From: Thermotogae bacterium
GTDB taxonomy: Bacteria; Thermotogota; Thermotogae; Petrotogales; Kosmotogaceae
DNA length: 8,981 nucleotides
Direction: 5' to 3'
NCBI GenBank assembly: GCA_003643975.1
Contig: QNAR01000052.1
Coordinates: forward strand, 1-8,981
This document shows, piece by piece, positions 1 to 6,474 of the stretch. The translations under genes were made by a program, and so were the position numbers. A model generated the notes under the pieces. It was not told the origin of the DNA. It saw only the letters and a list, made by a program, of their open reading frames with translations, and did not search any database. The number at the start of each line of letters is the position of its first letter. Position 1 is the first letter of the stretch.

Positions 1-2
1 AG

Positions 3-434
3 GCCCGTTCTCAAGCTGAAGAGGAAGGCGTGCAGATAAAGCTTTATGAAATCATCTTTGATCTCATCGATGATCTTAAAAAAGCTCTTGAAGGGCTCTT
101 AGAACCTGAGGAAGTTGATGAAGTCGTTGGGCACGGTGAAGTCAAGCAGGTGTTCAAAATTAAGAAGCTTGGCAACATAGCAGGAGTACAGCTTCATGAT
201 GGTTATGTTACAAAGGAAGGTCTTGTAAGAGTTTACAGGAGAAACGAGGAAATCTTTGATGGAAAAATAGAATCTTTGAAGCACTATAAAGAAGAGGTCA
301 ACAAAGTAGATGCCCCAAAAGAATGCGGAATTAAACTATTAGAATTTGACGGTATTCAGGAGGGCGACAAACTTGAGTTCCATGTCAAAAAACAGGTCAA
401 AAGAACATTAGAATTCAACAAAGAGGAGAACTAA
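3..434 (+). CDS. infB: Translation initiation factor IF-2, C-terminal part (5' end outside window)
   Basis: The frame is open from the left edge, so the protein is cut at its N-terminus; 143 residues remain. They correspond to the end of domain 3 (AEEEG, then the IxLYEIIFDLIDDLKKAL helix) and the C-terminal beta-barrel that binds the formyl-methionyl end of initiator tRNA. Recognisable family landmarks are LEGLLEPE, the GHGEVKQVF strand, NIAGVQLHDG, ESLKHYKEEV, the ECGI turn and the EGDKLEF strand. IF-2 is a GTPase that brings initiator tRNA to the 30S subunit and promotes 50S joining; the GTPase domain is not in the window. An internal GTG at 30 lies inside the conserved frame and is not the start. 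Where E. coli has LRRFKDDV this protein has LKHYKEEV, so one basic position is His. No rbfA or truB follows; the gene ends inside a hairpin facing a converging operon. Confidence 0.95.
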   Translation, partial: ARSQAEEEGVQIKLYEIIFDLIDDLKKALEGLLEPEEVDEVVGHGEVKQVFKIKKLGNIAGVQLHDGYVTKEGLVRVYRRNEEIFDGKIESLKHYKEEVNKVDAPKECGIKLLEFDGIQEGDKLEFHVKKQVKRTLEFNKEEN

Positions 435-451
435 GAGTTCTCCTCTTTGTT
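417..451. terminator. Bidirectional intrinsic terminator between converging infB and the seven-gene operon
   Basis: Positions 417-432 and 436-451 are perfect reverse complements (16 bp) around the loop AAG. A T-rich stretch follows on the plus strand (TTTGTTTTCC), and a weaker one on the minus strand. The stem contains the stop codon of infB and the last codons and stop of the converging gene. Because it is palindromic, both strands encode the peptide NKEEN at the C-terminus. Termination in both directions is inferred from the structure. Confidence 0.8.
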
Positions 452-655
452 TTCCTCATTTTCTTCTTCCGCTTTTAATTTAGCCTGAAGCTTTTCAAAG
501 AGAATAAATCTTATATACATAATGGCTACAATCGCCACAATGGTAAATATTAGAAAAAGCCATTTTCCAGAAAACAAAAGCCCTACCATTAGAAAAACAA
601 GGAGAAATACCAGCAATATGTATATCAAATCGAAGAAAACAATAAATCTTTTCAT
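431..655 (-). CDS. Small two-helix membrane protein, unknown function
   Basis: A 74-residue protein with two strongly hydrophobic segments, roughly residues 4-28 and 33-53, separated by a short SGKW turn. A charged tail rich in Lys and Glu ends in NKEENS. It has no recognised domain. The ATG lies 3 nt after the stop of the upstream hydrolase gene, and that gene's last codons give a modest Shine-Dalgarno (AAAGGCGG). It is the last gene of the operon and terminates in the hairpin shared with infB. The reading frame is the same as that of the upstream gene (TGA, one codon, then ATG), so the two may be a split form of one longer membrane protein. The acidic tail probably faces the cytoplasm, by the positive-inside rule applied to MKR and FEKLQAKLK; this is inference. 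Confidence 0.75.
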   Translation of the reverse strand: MKRFIVFFDLIYILLVFLLVFLMVGLLFSGKWLFLIFTIVAIVAIMYIRFILFEKLQAKLKAEEENEENKEENS

Positions 656-658
656 TTT

Positions 659-1207
659 TCAACCGCCTTTCACAGTAACATCCAAAAGTAGATGAAGATT
701 ATAGCCAGAAAAGGCCGCCAGAGAGAGAAAAAGGATGTCCTTTAACGAATCGTTTTTCATGGAAAAAGCAGCGCCAAAAACGATGCCACTGTAAATAAGA
801 CCAGCCCAGATGCTGTGTAGAAAACCCCTGTGCTTGAATAGTCTCAATGTTTTTGAAGTGGCTATACCTGCAAGGACAGCGATAAAGAACAACATTGGAA
901 TCGAAATGAATTGGAAACGCACTATTTCAGTCAACGCAGTAGCTGCATATTTCAAAAGAATCCCGATGAAAAGCCCGGAAGCCACAACGATTACTATGAG
1001 AATCTCTGCTATTCTTCTTGCAAGAGATTCACCTGCATCTATATCGGGTAAGTCGCTTCCAAGAACGTACAAAAAAAAGCCAAGTGTAATCACAGCAGGG
1101 TCAATTTCCTGAGAAAAACTCCACAAACTGGCCACTAAATAGAAAATCAGAATATATAAGGGGTAAGTGTAAATACCAGCTGCAATGTGCACTTTGAAAT
1201 TGGGCAT
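659..1207 (-). CDS. YdjM/DUF457-type membrane-bound putative metal-dependent hydrolase
   Basis: A 182-residue integral membrane protein with the polar motifs typical of the YdjM (DUF457) family. They are His7 near the N-terminus, GSDLPDIDA (Asp52, Asp55, Asp57), HRGFLHS (His126, His131) and the closing HLLLDVT (His172, Asp176). These His/Asp residues sit next to hydrophobic helices (about 12-30, 40-50, 66-90, 100-115, 132-150, 155-175) and presumably form a membrane-embedded metal site. In this family the substrate is generally unknown and the hydrolase label comes from the motifs. The start is supported by a strong Shine-Dalgarno (AGGAGGGAAG) inside the end of the preceding gene, and the ATG overlaps that gene's stop by one base (TAATG). 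The protein stops only six residues after the last Asp, which is abrupt; the next small gene continues in the same frame. Confidence 0.75.
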   Translation of the reverse strand: MPNFKVHIAAGIYTYPLYILIFYLVASLWSFSQEIDPAVITLGFFLYVLGSDLPDIDAGESLARRIAEILIVIVVASGLFIGILLKYAATALTEIVRFQFISIPMLFFIAVLAGIATSKTLRLFKHRGFLHSIWAGLIYSGIVFGAAFSMKNDSLKDILFLSLAAFSGYNLHLLLDVTVKGG

Positions 1208-1656
1208 TATACTTCCCTCCTGAAAAAGTAGCCAAGAGCCGAGATTCCCACATATAATCTGAGATCTTTGAATTCTGCATAACCTGGAGCAGCTTTTTCA
1301 AGAATTTTCTGACTACCTTCATCAAAAGAAACAAGGTGGAGCCTGGAAAATCTTCTGTAAATGCTTGTCAGCGATTCATCGGCATCAAACCCCACGGTGG
1401 CTACAACACCACGTATGAAAAGGTATTCGAGAGTCTCTGCTGAAAAAAGTCTAACATCCTTCAAAAAAGCTATCTCGTTTGAAAGACTGAAGAGTTGAGT
1501 TCCTTCATGTTCCTCATAAAAGCGATAGCGGCTAAAATTTTTTTCGTCAAATATGTATATCCTGCCAGTATAAGAAATGAGATCTGAGACTTTGAAAGCT
1601 CTAAACACTTTTTTAGATGGTGGATATTGGACTTTTATAAATGGCTTAATCATCAT
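1207..1656 (-). CDS. Unrecognised 149-aa protein, operon member
   Basis: I do not recognise a family. The product is soluble-looking, mixed alpha/beta, without signal peptide or membrane helix. It is rich in aromatic and basic residues (FSRYRFYEEHE, YRRFSRLHLV, LGYFFRREV). Two ATG codons are adjacent; the first overlaps the end of the preceding gene by 11 nt, and GGAG lies 9 nt upstream of it. The stop overlaps the next start by one base (TAATG). This tight fit between the VWA/orphan genes upstream and the membrane hydrolase downstream implies coupled translation and a shared process. A small regulatory or adaptor subunit would fit, but nothing in the sequence shows this. Confidence 0.7.
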   Translation of the reverse strand: MMIKPFIKVQYPPSKKVFRAFKVSDLISYTGRIYIFDEKNFSRYRFYEEHEGTQLFSLSNEIAFLKDVRLFSAETLEYLFIRGVVATVGFDADESLTSIYRRFSRLHLVSFDEGSQKILEKAAPGYAEFKDLRLYVGISALGYFFRREV

Positions 1657-2524
1657 TCAACACTTCTCCAAAAGGTAATTTTTTGATGGAATTCATCATT
1701 GCTTCAATGGTTCTTTCTATACTTCTGCTGTACATATCGTAGAAGGGATTTAATTTTTGGTAAACACCTAAAGAGTCAACCAGGTCAACTTCATAAACGC
1801 TTGTGGCAACCCCTGAAAAGTTCATGTCGGGTGAAATATTGGAAGGTCGCAGGAATTTGTGCTTTTTCACAACCAAATTTCTGAACAACCTGGAAAGCTC
1901 AATGACAATTGACAGATCAACACTGTAATTCAACCTTGGACGCCCGGTTACGATCTTCACAATGTCCTCTGTTGGATAAATGAACACTTCTCCTTTTCTG
2001 AGCTTTAACCATTTCCGGTAATATTTGCAGTAAAAATCGAAGAGTTCATCTCCCATTTTTTCCGCTATTCTGTAAAATCCCTTTCCAGAAAGGCTGGCTT
2101 TCAGCATTTCTCTTTTAAGCAATCGCTCATTACCTCCGAATACAACAAAGTGAATCCTCAAAGGAGACTGAAGAATAACACGGGAAAGAGAAATTTCTGC
2201 TTCGGGAAACAAATGGCTGTAAAATTCCCTGAGGAGATCTGTCGCTTTTGAGGGTTGGTATCTATAAATAGCACTCATACGTTTCAATGGATTTTCAGAA
2301 GATAATCCGAGAAAACCCCGACCTTCTTCATCTATGAAAAGTGATAGAGCTGGAGCTCGATCATTGGATTCAGTTACAACCGAAACAATAAAGTGCCCAA
2401 ATTCCGTTCCAAGAACGGCTTTTCTGTTTTTTAGTTCTAAGGCTTCTGAAATGAAAAGGTTTTGGCAGTGAGAATAAAACTCACCAAATGGAGCACTTAG
2501 TGAATTGGGCCCTCGAAAAATCAT
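1646..2524 (-). CDS. Unrecognised 292-aa protein, follows MoxR-VWA pair
   Basis: No family recognised. The protein is soluble-looking, with an N-terminal half of alternating strands (GTEFGHFIVSVV, APALSLFIDEEG, RIHFVVFGG) and a basic helical middle (YCKYYRKWLKLRKGE). A C-terminal half includes LSIVIELSRLFRNLVVKKHKF and a terminal helix (SIERTIEAMMNSIKKL). There is no Walker motif, zinc motif or membrane segment. The start overlaps the stop of the VWA gene as ATGA, the classic arrangement for translational coupling, and only a weak GGTGG-type ribosome site precedes it. The immediate coupling makes it a candidate partner or substrate-recognition subunit of the MoxR-VWA pair, by context alone. 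Confidence 0.7.
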   Translation of the reverse strand: MIFRGPNSLSAPFGEFYSHCQNLFISEALELKNRKAVLGTEFGHFIVSVVTESNDRAPALSLFIDEEGRGFLGLSSENPLKRMSAIYRYQPSKATDLLREFYSHLFPEAEISLSRVILQSPLRIHFVVFGGNERLLKREMLKASLSGKGFYRIAEKMGDELFDFYCKYYRKWLKLRKGEVFIYPTEDIVKIVTGRPRLNYSVDLSIVIELSRLFRNLVVKKHKFLRPSNISPDMNFSGVATSVYEVDLVDSLGVYQKLNPFYDMYSRSIERTIEAMMNSIKKLPFGEVLNDD

Positions 2525-3714
2525 CTGAGAACCACCACCGAATATTTCCCGTATATTCTTTTCGCATCTTCGAGAAACCCGGGATTGTAATGCTTTGAAA
2601 GCACAAAAATAACTTTTCTCATAACGTGAGGGAGATCTGTAAAACCATCTGTGAAGACTATTAAACCTTCAGGTCTTAACTTATCCTGGGCATAATCAAC
2701 AGCAGGCTGCAAATTCGTTTCGCCCTTTCCAATAAGTTTAAGGTTTTTCCACATGCCTCTCCCATATTTTGTTACAGATTGAACTGTTTCATCCACCTGT
2801 ATCAACCAGATTTTCGAATCTGTTAGGCGCGTCAGTGTATCTATCTCGCTGAAAAAGGCATTGAACTCTTCATCGACAATGCTACCGCTGGTATCTACCA
2901 CTATGGCGAGCTTTGCGGCGAAATCACTTCGCCAGCCCGGTTGATCTTCATATCTCCTGTTTGGCCAAAGGGGTGTTCGATATCTTCCAATATACTGCGC
3001 AGAACCAAAGAAACTTCTAATAACTGTTCTCCAATCCAGCAGCGGTTTGTTTATGAAAAGGGAGAGCGAAGCCTCTATTTCCTTTGGCGCACCCTCTTTT
3101 GCCTTTTCATAGGTTTCAGATACAATGCTTTTCAGCAATTCCTCAACGAATTCGCGAGGAAGTTCAAAATCTCCGAAGTTTTCATGCGAATCCGCTTTTT
3201 CCAGATTTTCCTCCAGCAATTCCAGGTCAACGGTCTTGTTGTTTTTCATAAACTCAACTGCCCAATGAAAATAAAATTCAGCAGTTTCTCCGGGCATCGA
3301 AGCAGGTGGGGCGACAAAAAAACGTTCATTATCAGTCCCGCAACCTTCCATGAGCAGTTGGTCCATGGGAAGGCTGAAGGCATCTAAAGCGGGTATGTAC
3401 TGATTTACTGCTGCGTCCATCGATAGATCCCACAGGGCCTTATATCTGCTGTTTTTTATCGGTATCAAAAGGTGGCCATTTATTATGTGGAAGCACTCAT
3501 GCTCCAACAGAGCCTGCACCAGCCCTAAAGGTTTAGTCGAAAGGATTTCCGGGTTGTAGTATAGTTGAAGGCTTCCATTATTAGAAATTCTAAGACTAAA
3601 GGTTCGTATTTTAAAAGATGGAAGACGCTCAATATGCATGAAAAGATAGTTATAAAAGGGGCTTTTCTTGGCGAGCTCCACAACAGCTTTCTCTACTATG
3701 GAAACCTTCGGCAT
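2521..3714 (-). CDS. VWA-like protein with N-terminal metallopeptidase-like domain (DUF2201 type)
   Basis: A 397-residue protein. The N-terminal half carries HECFH at 72-76 and His81, an HExxHxxxxH arrangement, followed by a helix with WDLSMDAAVNQYI (94-106). This matches the putative metallopeptidase domain found fused to VWA-like domains in DUF2201 proteins. The C-terminal half is VWA-like: DTSGS (274-278) is the first metal-ion-dependent adhesion site loop, GETN (331-334) supplies the second-loop Thr, and FTDG (354-357) the third. All MIDAS elements look intact. There is no signal peptide, so it should be cytoplasmic. The chosen ATG lies one base after the stop of the MoxR gene with AGAGGGA at ordinary spacing; an upstream extension of 23 codons would overlap MoxR by 68 nt and has no better support. 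Likely partner of the adjacent AAA+ protein. Whether it cleaves peptide bonds is not known. Confidence 0.85.
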   Translation of the reverse strand: MPKVSIVEKAVVELAKKSPFYNYLFMHIERLPSFKIRTFSLRISNNGSLQLYYNPEILSTKPLGLVQALLEHECFHIINGHLLIPIKNSRYKALWDLSMDAAVNQYIPALDAFSLPMDQLLMEGCGTDNERFFVAPPASMPGETAEFYFHWAVEFMKNNKTVDLELLEENLEKADSHENFGDFELPREFVEELLKSIVSETYEKAKEGAPKEIEASLSLFINKPLLDWRTVIRSFFGSAQYIGRYRTPLWPNRRYEDQPGWRSDFAAKLAIVVDTSGSIVDEEFNAFFSEIDTLTRLTDSKIWLIQVDETVQSVTKYGRGMWKNLKLIGKGETNLQPAVDYAQDKLRPEGLIVFTDGFTDLPHVMRKVIFVLSKHYNPGFLEDAKRIYGKYSVVVLR

Positions 3715-3715
3715 G

Positions 3716-4801
3716 TTATTCCCTCTTTTCGAGGTAATCAAGTATGTCTCCATCGACAGCCAGCTCTTCGAGGAGTTTTTCATAAAAAGCTCTTTTTAAA
3801 CCCTTCTCGCTTTCAAGCACATAGGCTATGTGCCTGATTATTGAGAAAAAGGAGTCCTTAGGAAGGCAATTTTTCAGTTTGAGTAAATTATCAGAAACTA
3901 TTCCAATTTTTTCATAATAATCTTTTAACTCAAGGTCGGTCAACTCCGTAAGATACTTGGTTACCCTTGAAATGAGTGCATTGACCGCTGTTATATCAAA
4001 ACTCTTTACCCGCTGTTGAAGGCTTTCTGAAAGTTCCAGAAGCAATTCCGAAGGCTGGGGGATGTTTGCAATACCTTTCGTTTTATTCACAAAGGTTCTT
4101 GCAGCTTCTGGTCCTACAATTCCAGCGGCGAGGATGTATCCATATTTTTCAAAGTTCTTTTTGTCGAGGTTTCTAAGAACTTTACCGAGCTTGAACCAGC
4201 TTCTGGGACTTGGGCGCAAGTCGAGCCTCATCGAAACCATTCTGTCTTTTGTCAAGAGTTCAGGATATTCCGCAATAAAATCGCTCACTTCTCCTGGTAC
4301 TCCCACAGATTTGGACCATTCTATCCATTCCAGGGGATCAGGAGTTATTTCCAAATGGAAAAACCGGGACATGAAAGCCGGATCCGTTATTAGTTCTACC
4401 TGATCATATTCCTCATCAGGGGGATTAGCAGCAGCCATTATCCACACATCATTCGGAAGGACATGGTTGTGAATTCTCTTGTCTATTAAAAGTTGCATTA
4501 TTGCATTTCTAATAGAACGATGCGCTCTGTTTATTTCATCGATCAAGATTATTGCTTTGCCATCTTCTGGCCACCAATCAGGTTTCAAAAAAACAGTCTT
4601 TCCCTCATCCCTTGCGGGCATTCCAATGAGATCTCCCGGTTCCATTTGGGAAATAACGAGGATAATCAGCTTTCTTCCAGTTTCAGTGGCCAACTCTTTG
4701 GCCAAGTCTGTTTTCCCAACACCAAAGTGTCCCCATACAAGCGGTATTTCACCTGATTCCATTATTACTCTACTTAAATATTTCACATCTTTAACTCGCA
4801 T
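3716..4801 (-). CDS. MoxR-family AAA+ ATPase
   Basis: A 361-residue cytoplasmic AAA+ ATPase. Walker A is GHFGVGKT (24-31) and Walker B is IILIDE (84-89), followed by INRAHRSIRNAIMQLL, the signature of MoxR-type proteins. Sensor 1 is AAANP (123-127), the arginine finger lies in FMSRF (143-147) and a sensor-2-like SPR sits at 198-200. MoxR ATPases act as chaperones that remodel or insert cofactors into target complexes and usually sit beside VWA proteins, as here. One MoxR subfamily is named after Thermotoga maritima TM0930; membership is plausible but not tested. The start is chosen on a strong GGAGGGA 4 nt upstream; the open frame continues 11 codons further without such a site. It follows the permease by 22 nt and is one base from the VWA gene. 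Confidence 0.88.
   Translation of the reverse strand: MRVKDVKYLSRVIMESGEIPLVWGHFGVGKTDLAKELATETGRKLIILVISQMEPGDLIGMPARDEGKTVFLKPDWWPEDGKAIILIDEINRAHRSIRNAIMQLLIDKRIHNHVLPNDVWIMAAANPPDEEYDQVELITDPAFMSRFFHLEITPDPLEWIEWSKSVGVPGEVSDFIAEYPELLTKDRMVSMRLDLRPSPRSWFKLGKVLRNLDKKNFEKYGYILAAGIVGPEAARTFVNKTKGIANIPQPSELLLELSESLQQRVKSFDITAVNALISRVTKYLTELTDLELKDYYEKIGIVSDNLLKLKNCLPKDSFFSIIRHIAYVLESEKGLKRAFYEKLLEELAVDGDILDYLEKRE
3720..3726 (-). promoter_or_regulatory. Ribosome binding site deciding the VWA gene start
   Basis: On the minus strand AGAGGGA lies 5 nt before the ATG at 3714-3712. It falls within the last codons of the MoxR gene, whose TAA sits between it and the start. It supports the short form of the VWA protein over the longer open frame. 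Confidence 0.7.
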
Positions 4802-4805
4802 TGTA

Positions 4806-4812
4806 TCCCTCC
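4806..4812 (-). promoter_or_regulatory. Ribosome binding site deciding the MoxR gene start
   Basis: GGAGGGA on the minus strand, 4 nt before the ATG at 4801-4799, in the 22-nt gap after the permease stop. It favours this ATG over one 33 nt upstream that would lie against the preceding stop. Confidence 0.75.
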
Positions 4813-4823
4813 AAAATTCGCTT

Positions 4824-6446
4824 TCAACCATCATTATAGCACAGCAATTTATATCCGAGCCACAAGTTCCCTGCCCATAACATTATGGGTACAAAAGCAC
4901 CGAAAAGCAGCCGCGTAAGCAAATTTCCCGGGACTCTCATGAACAATAACATGACATCGATTTTTCCCAGAATTAAGAGAGCCGCGGGCAAAGCTGTGAA
5001 TATAGGTAATAGGCTACTCACCAAAAATGAGAGTATAGCACCCGTCAAATTCAGCGCTTTGAAAACGTTCTTGCTTTCCCCTGTACCGAACTTTCGCTCC
5101 AGTATTCCACCGAAGACCGTGAGTGCAAAAATAGTTGGTATCATAAAGAGTTGAAAAAGAAACATAAACTGATTAATGTTTGGAATCTCGCTTTGAATAT
5201 ATATACCAAGCACAAAGCTTATCAATCCAAAAAGCCCCCAGATGATTAGAACTTTGGAAAAGGCAAAACTGAACGAAGTAGCAGGAAATACCTTTTTGAA
5301 ATCATTCATTCTTCGTTCAAAGGCAAAGAGAGCAGTAGAAGCCACAGTGGTGTAATTTGACAGAAGAAAAACGAAAAGGCCTAATAACTGTACTATCCCT
5401 GTTCCTTTAACAAGCAATGGATTTGCCAGAATGATCACGGGCAAAAAAAGAGCTGGATAAAGAAAGGCAAATATGAGTTTGGGTTCTCTGAAAATCAATA
5501 GTGTATCCTTTTTCAAGAGAGACAAAAATGGTGGAAGATAATGAACTTTTCCAGATATGTTCTTTGTCTTTCTGGAGGTCGACCAGAGTTTATTTAGTAT
5601 TACGGAGTAATACTTTCTACCAATCAATTCAACAACACCACCAAGTGAGATAACAAGCACTAAAAAATACAGGGTTTCTTTCGCCCCGCTTGTAATTGCC
5701 TTGACAAACAAAGTCCAAGGAAGGAATTTCGACGTGGCAACACCACTAAAAGCTAAGAGTCTATCTGCAATTTCAAGAGGCGAGGCGCTTTCCAAAGTGG
5801 AGAAATCCATTATTCGGAGCGTAAAAACAAAAACAACAAGGGTTACAGCGGTCATTATTGCGGATATGTATTTCATCATCTTTCCGCTGGTGAAAAAAAC
5901 TATAACTGTTGAAATCAAGATGTTCACGTAAAATATTTCAACAATGAAAAGAAAGAGCAATAACGAAACTCTCAAAAAATCCCAGTCTTTGTAACCGAGT
6001 CCATAAAGTGCCCCAAGAAAGAAAGGTGAAAAGAGAATCAATGGAAGGCTTGCAGAGGAGAGTATCTCAAAAAGCTGAGCCCTGAAGATGTTCGAACGTT
6101 TTATTGGAATATGCCAGAGGGTTTCGAGCTTGTCTGCAAAAAAAAGATTCGAAACTGTGATTGGAATATCGCTTCCTAGCATTATCACAAATATTATCGA
6201 AGAAAAAAACGATATTATCACCTCTGAAAGGTCCACATCTGTCAATGGCTTTAATTTTTGAGACAGTTCTGATATTTTTTCAAAGTTAGGGATGAAATAG
6301 ATTTTAAGGTAGAATAGCAATGGAAAGAGAATAAGGAACAATATACCTGTAACCATAAACATGAGGATGAGTCCCTTTGTCTTGTATCTCATAATACTGT
6401 GGAGCTGTTCCCTTATTCTCCATTTGATCAACAATATAAATTCCAT
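4824..6446 (-). CDS. ABC-2/ABC-exporter-like multi-pass membrane protein
   Basis: About 540 residues with roughly twelve hydrophobic segments in two halves. The first half covers about 25-50, 75-95, 130-152, 158-185, 190-212 and 255-275. A basic stretch (SRKTKNISGK, 291-300) follows. The second half covers about 322-340, 350-370, 395-415, 423-447, 462-492 and 510-535. The region DIPITVSNLFFADKLETLWHIPIKRSNIF (split here across about 93-120) resembles the cytoplasmic coupling segment of ABC-2 permeases and putative ABC exporters; each half probably corresponds to one permease unit. No nucleotide-binding subunit is encoded in the window. The start is uncertain: this ATG begins a typical permease N-terminus (MEFILLIKWRIRE) but has no clear Shine-Dalgarno. 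An ATG at 6476 and a TTG at 6566 are in frame, the latter overlapping the divergent gene deeply. First gene of the operon. Confidence 0.75.
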   Translation of the reverse strand: MEFILLIKWRIREQLHSIMRYKTKGLILMFMVTGILFLILFPLLFYLKIYFIPNFEKISELSQKLKPLTDVDLSEVIISFFSSIIFVIMLGSDIPITVSNLFFADKLETLWHIPIKRSNIFRAQLFEILSSASLPLILFSPFFLGALYGLGYKDWDFLRVSLLLFLFIVEIFYVNILISTVIVFFTSGKMMKYISAIMTAVTLVVFVFTLRIMDFSTLESASPLEIADRLLAFSGVATSKFLPWTLFVKAITSGAKETLYFLVLVISLGGVVELIGRKYYSVILNKLWSTSRKTKNISGKVHYLPPFLSLLKKDTLLIFREPKLIFAFLYPALFLPVIILANPLLVKGTGIVQLLGLFVFLLSNYTTVASTALFAFERRMNDFKKVFPATSFSFAFSKVLIIWGLFGLISFVLGIYIQSEIPNINQFMFLFQLFMIPTIFALTVFGGILERKFGTGESKNVFKALNLTGAILSFLVSSLLPIFTALPAALLILGKIDVMLLFMRVPGNLLTRLLFGAFVPIMLWAGNLWLGYKLLCYNDG

Positions 6447-6452
6447 GATATT
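6424..6452 (+). promoter_or_regulatory. Possible promoter for the divergent DUF4258 gene
   Basis: TTGATC (6424-6429), a 17-bp spacer and GATATT (6447-6452) match sigma-A boxes at 4 of 6 positions each. Transcription would start near 6459, giving a leader of about 16 nt with the ribosome site inside it. The region is AT-rich, so a chance match is possible. No convincing promoter for the opposite operon was found; it probably lies inside the divergent gene. Confidence 0.3.
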
Positions 6453-6463
6453 AATTTTAGGAC

Positions 6464-6468
6464 AGGAG
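6464..6468 (+). promoter_or_regulatory. Ribosome binding site deciding the DUF4258 gene start
   Basis: AGGAG lies 6 nt before the ATG at 6475, within the 28-bp gap between divergent genes. It fixes this start; the frame is open further upstream but would run into the permease gene. Confidence 0.8.
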
Positions 6469-6474
6469 TTTATC

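Noticed and set aside
810..1112. 100-codon plus-strand frame opposite the YdjM-type gene
   Set aside because: It is antisense to motif-bearing coding sequence, with no ribosome site or recognisable product.
3715..3783. 23-codon N-terminal extension of the VWA gene
   Set aside because: It would overlap the MoxR gene by 68 nt; the ATG at 3714 has a ribosome site and sits one base after the MoxR stop.
4062..4880. Plus-strand frames opposite the MoxR gene
   Set aside because: They mirror the conserved AAA+ coding strand and have low-complexity translations.
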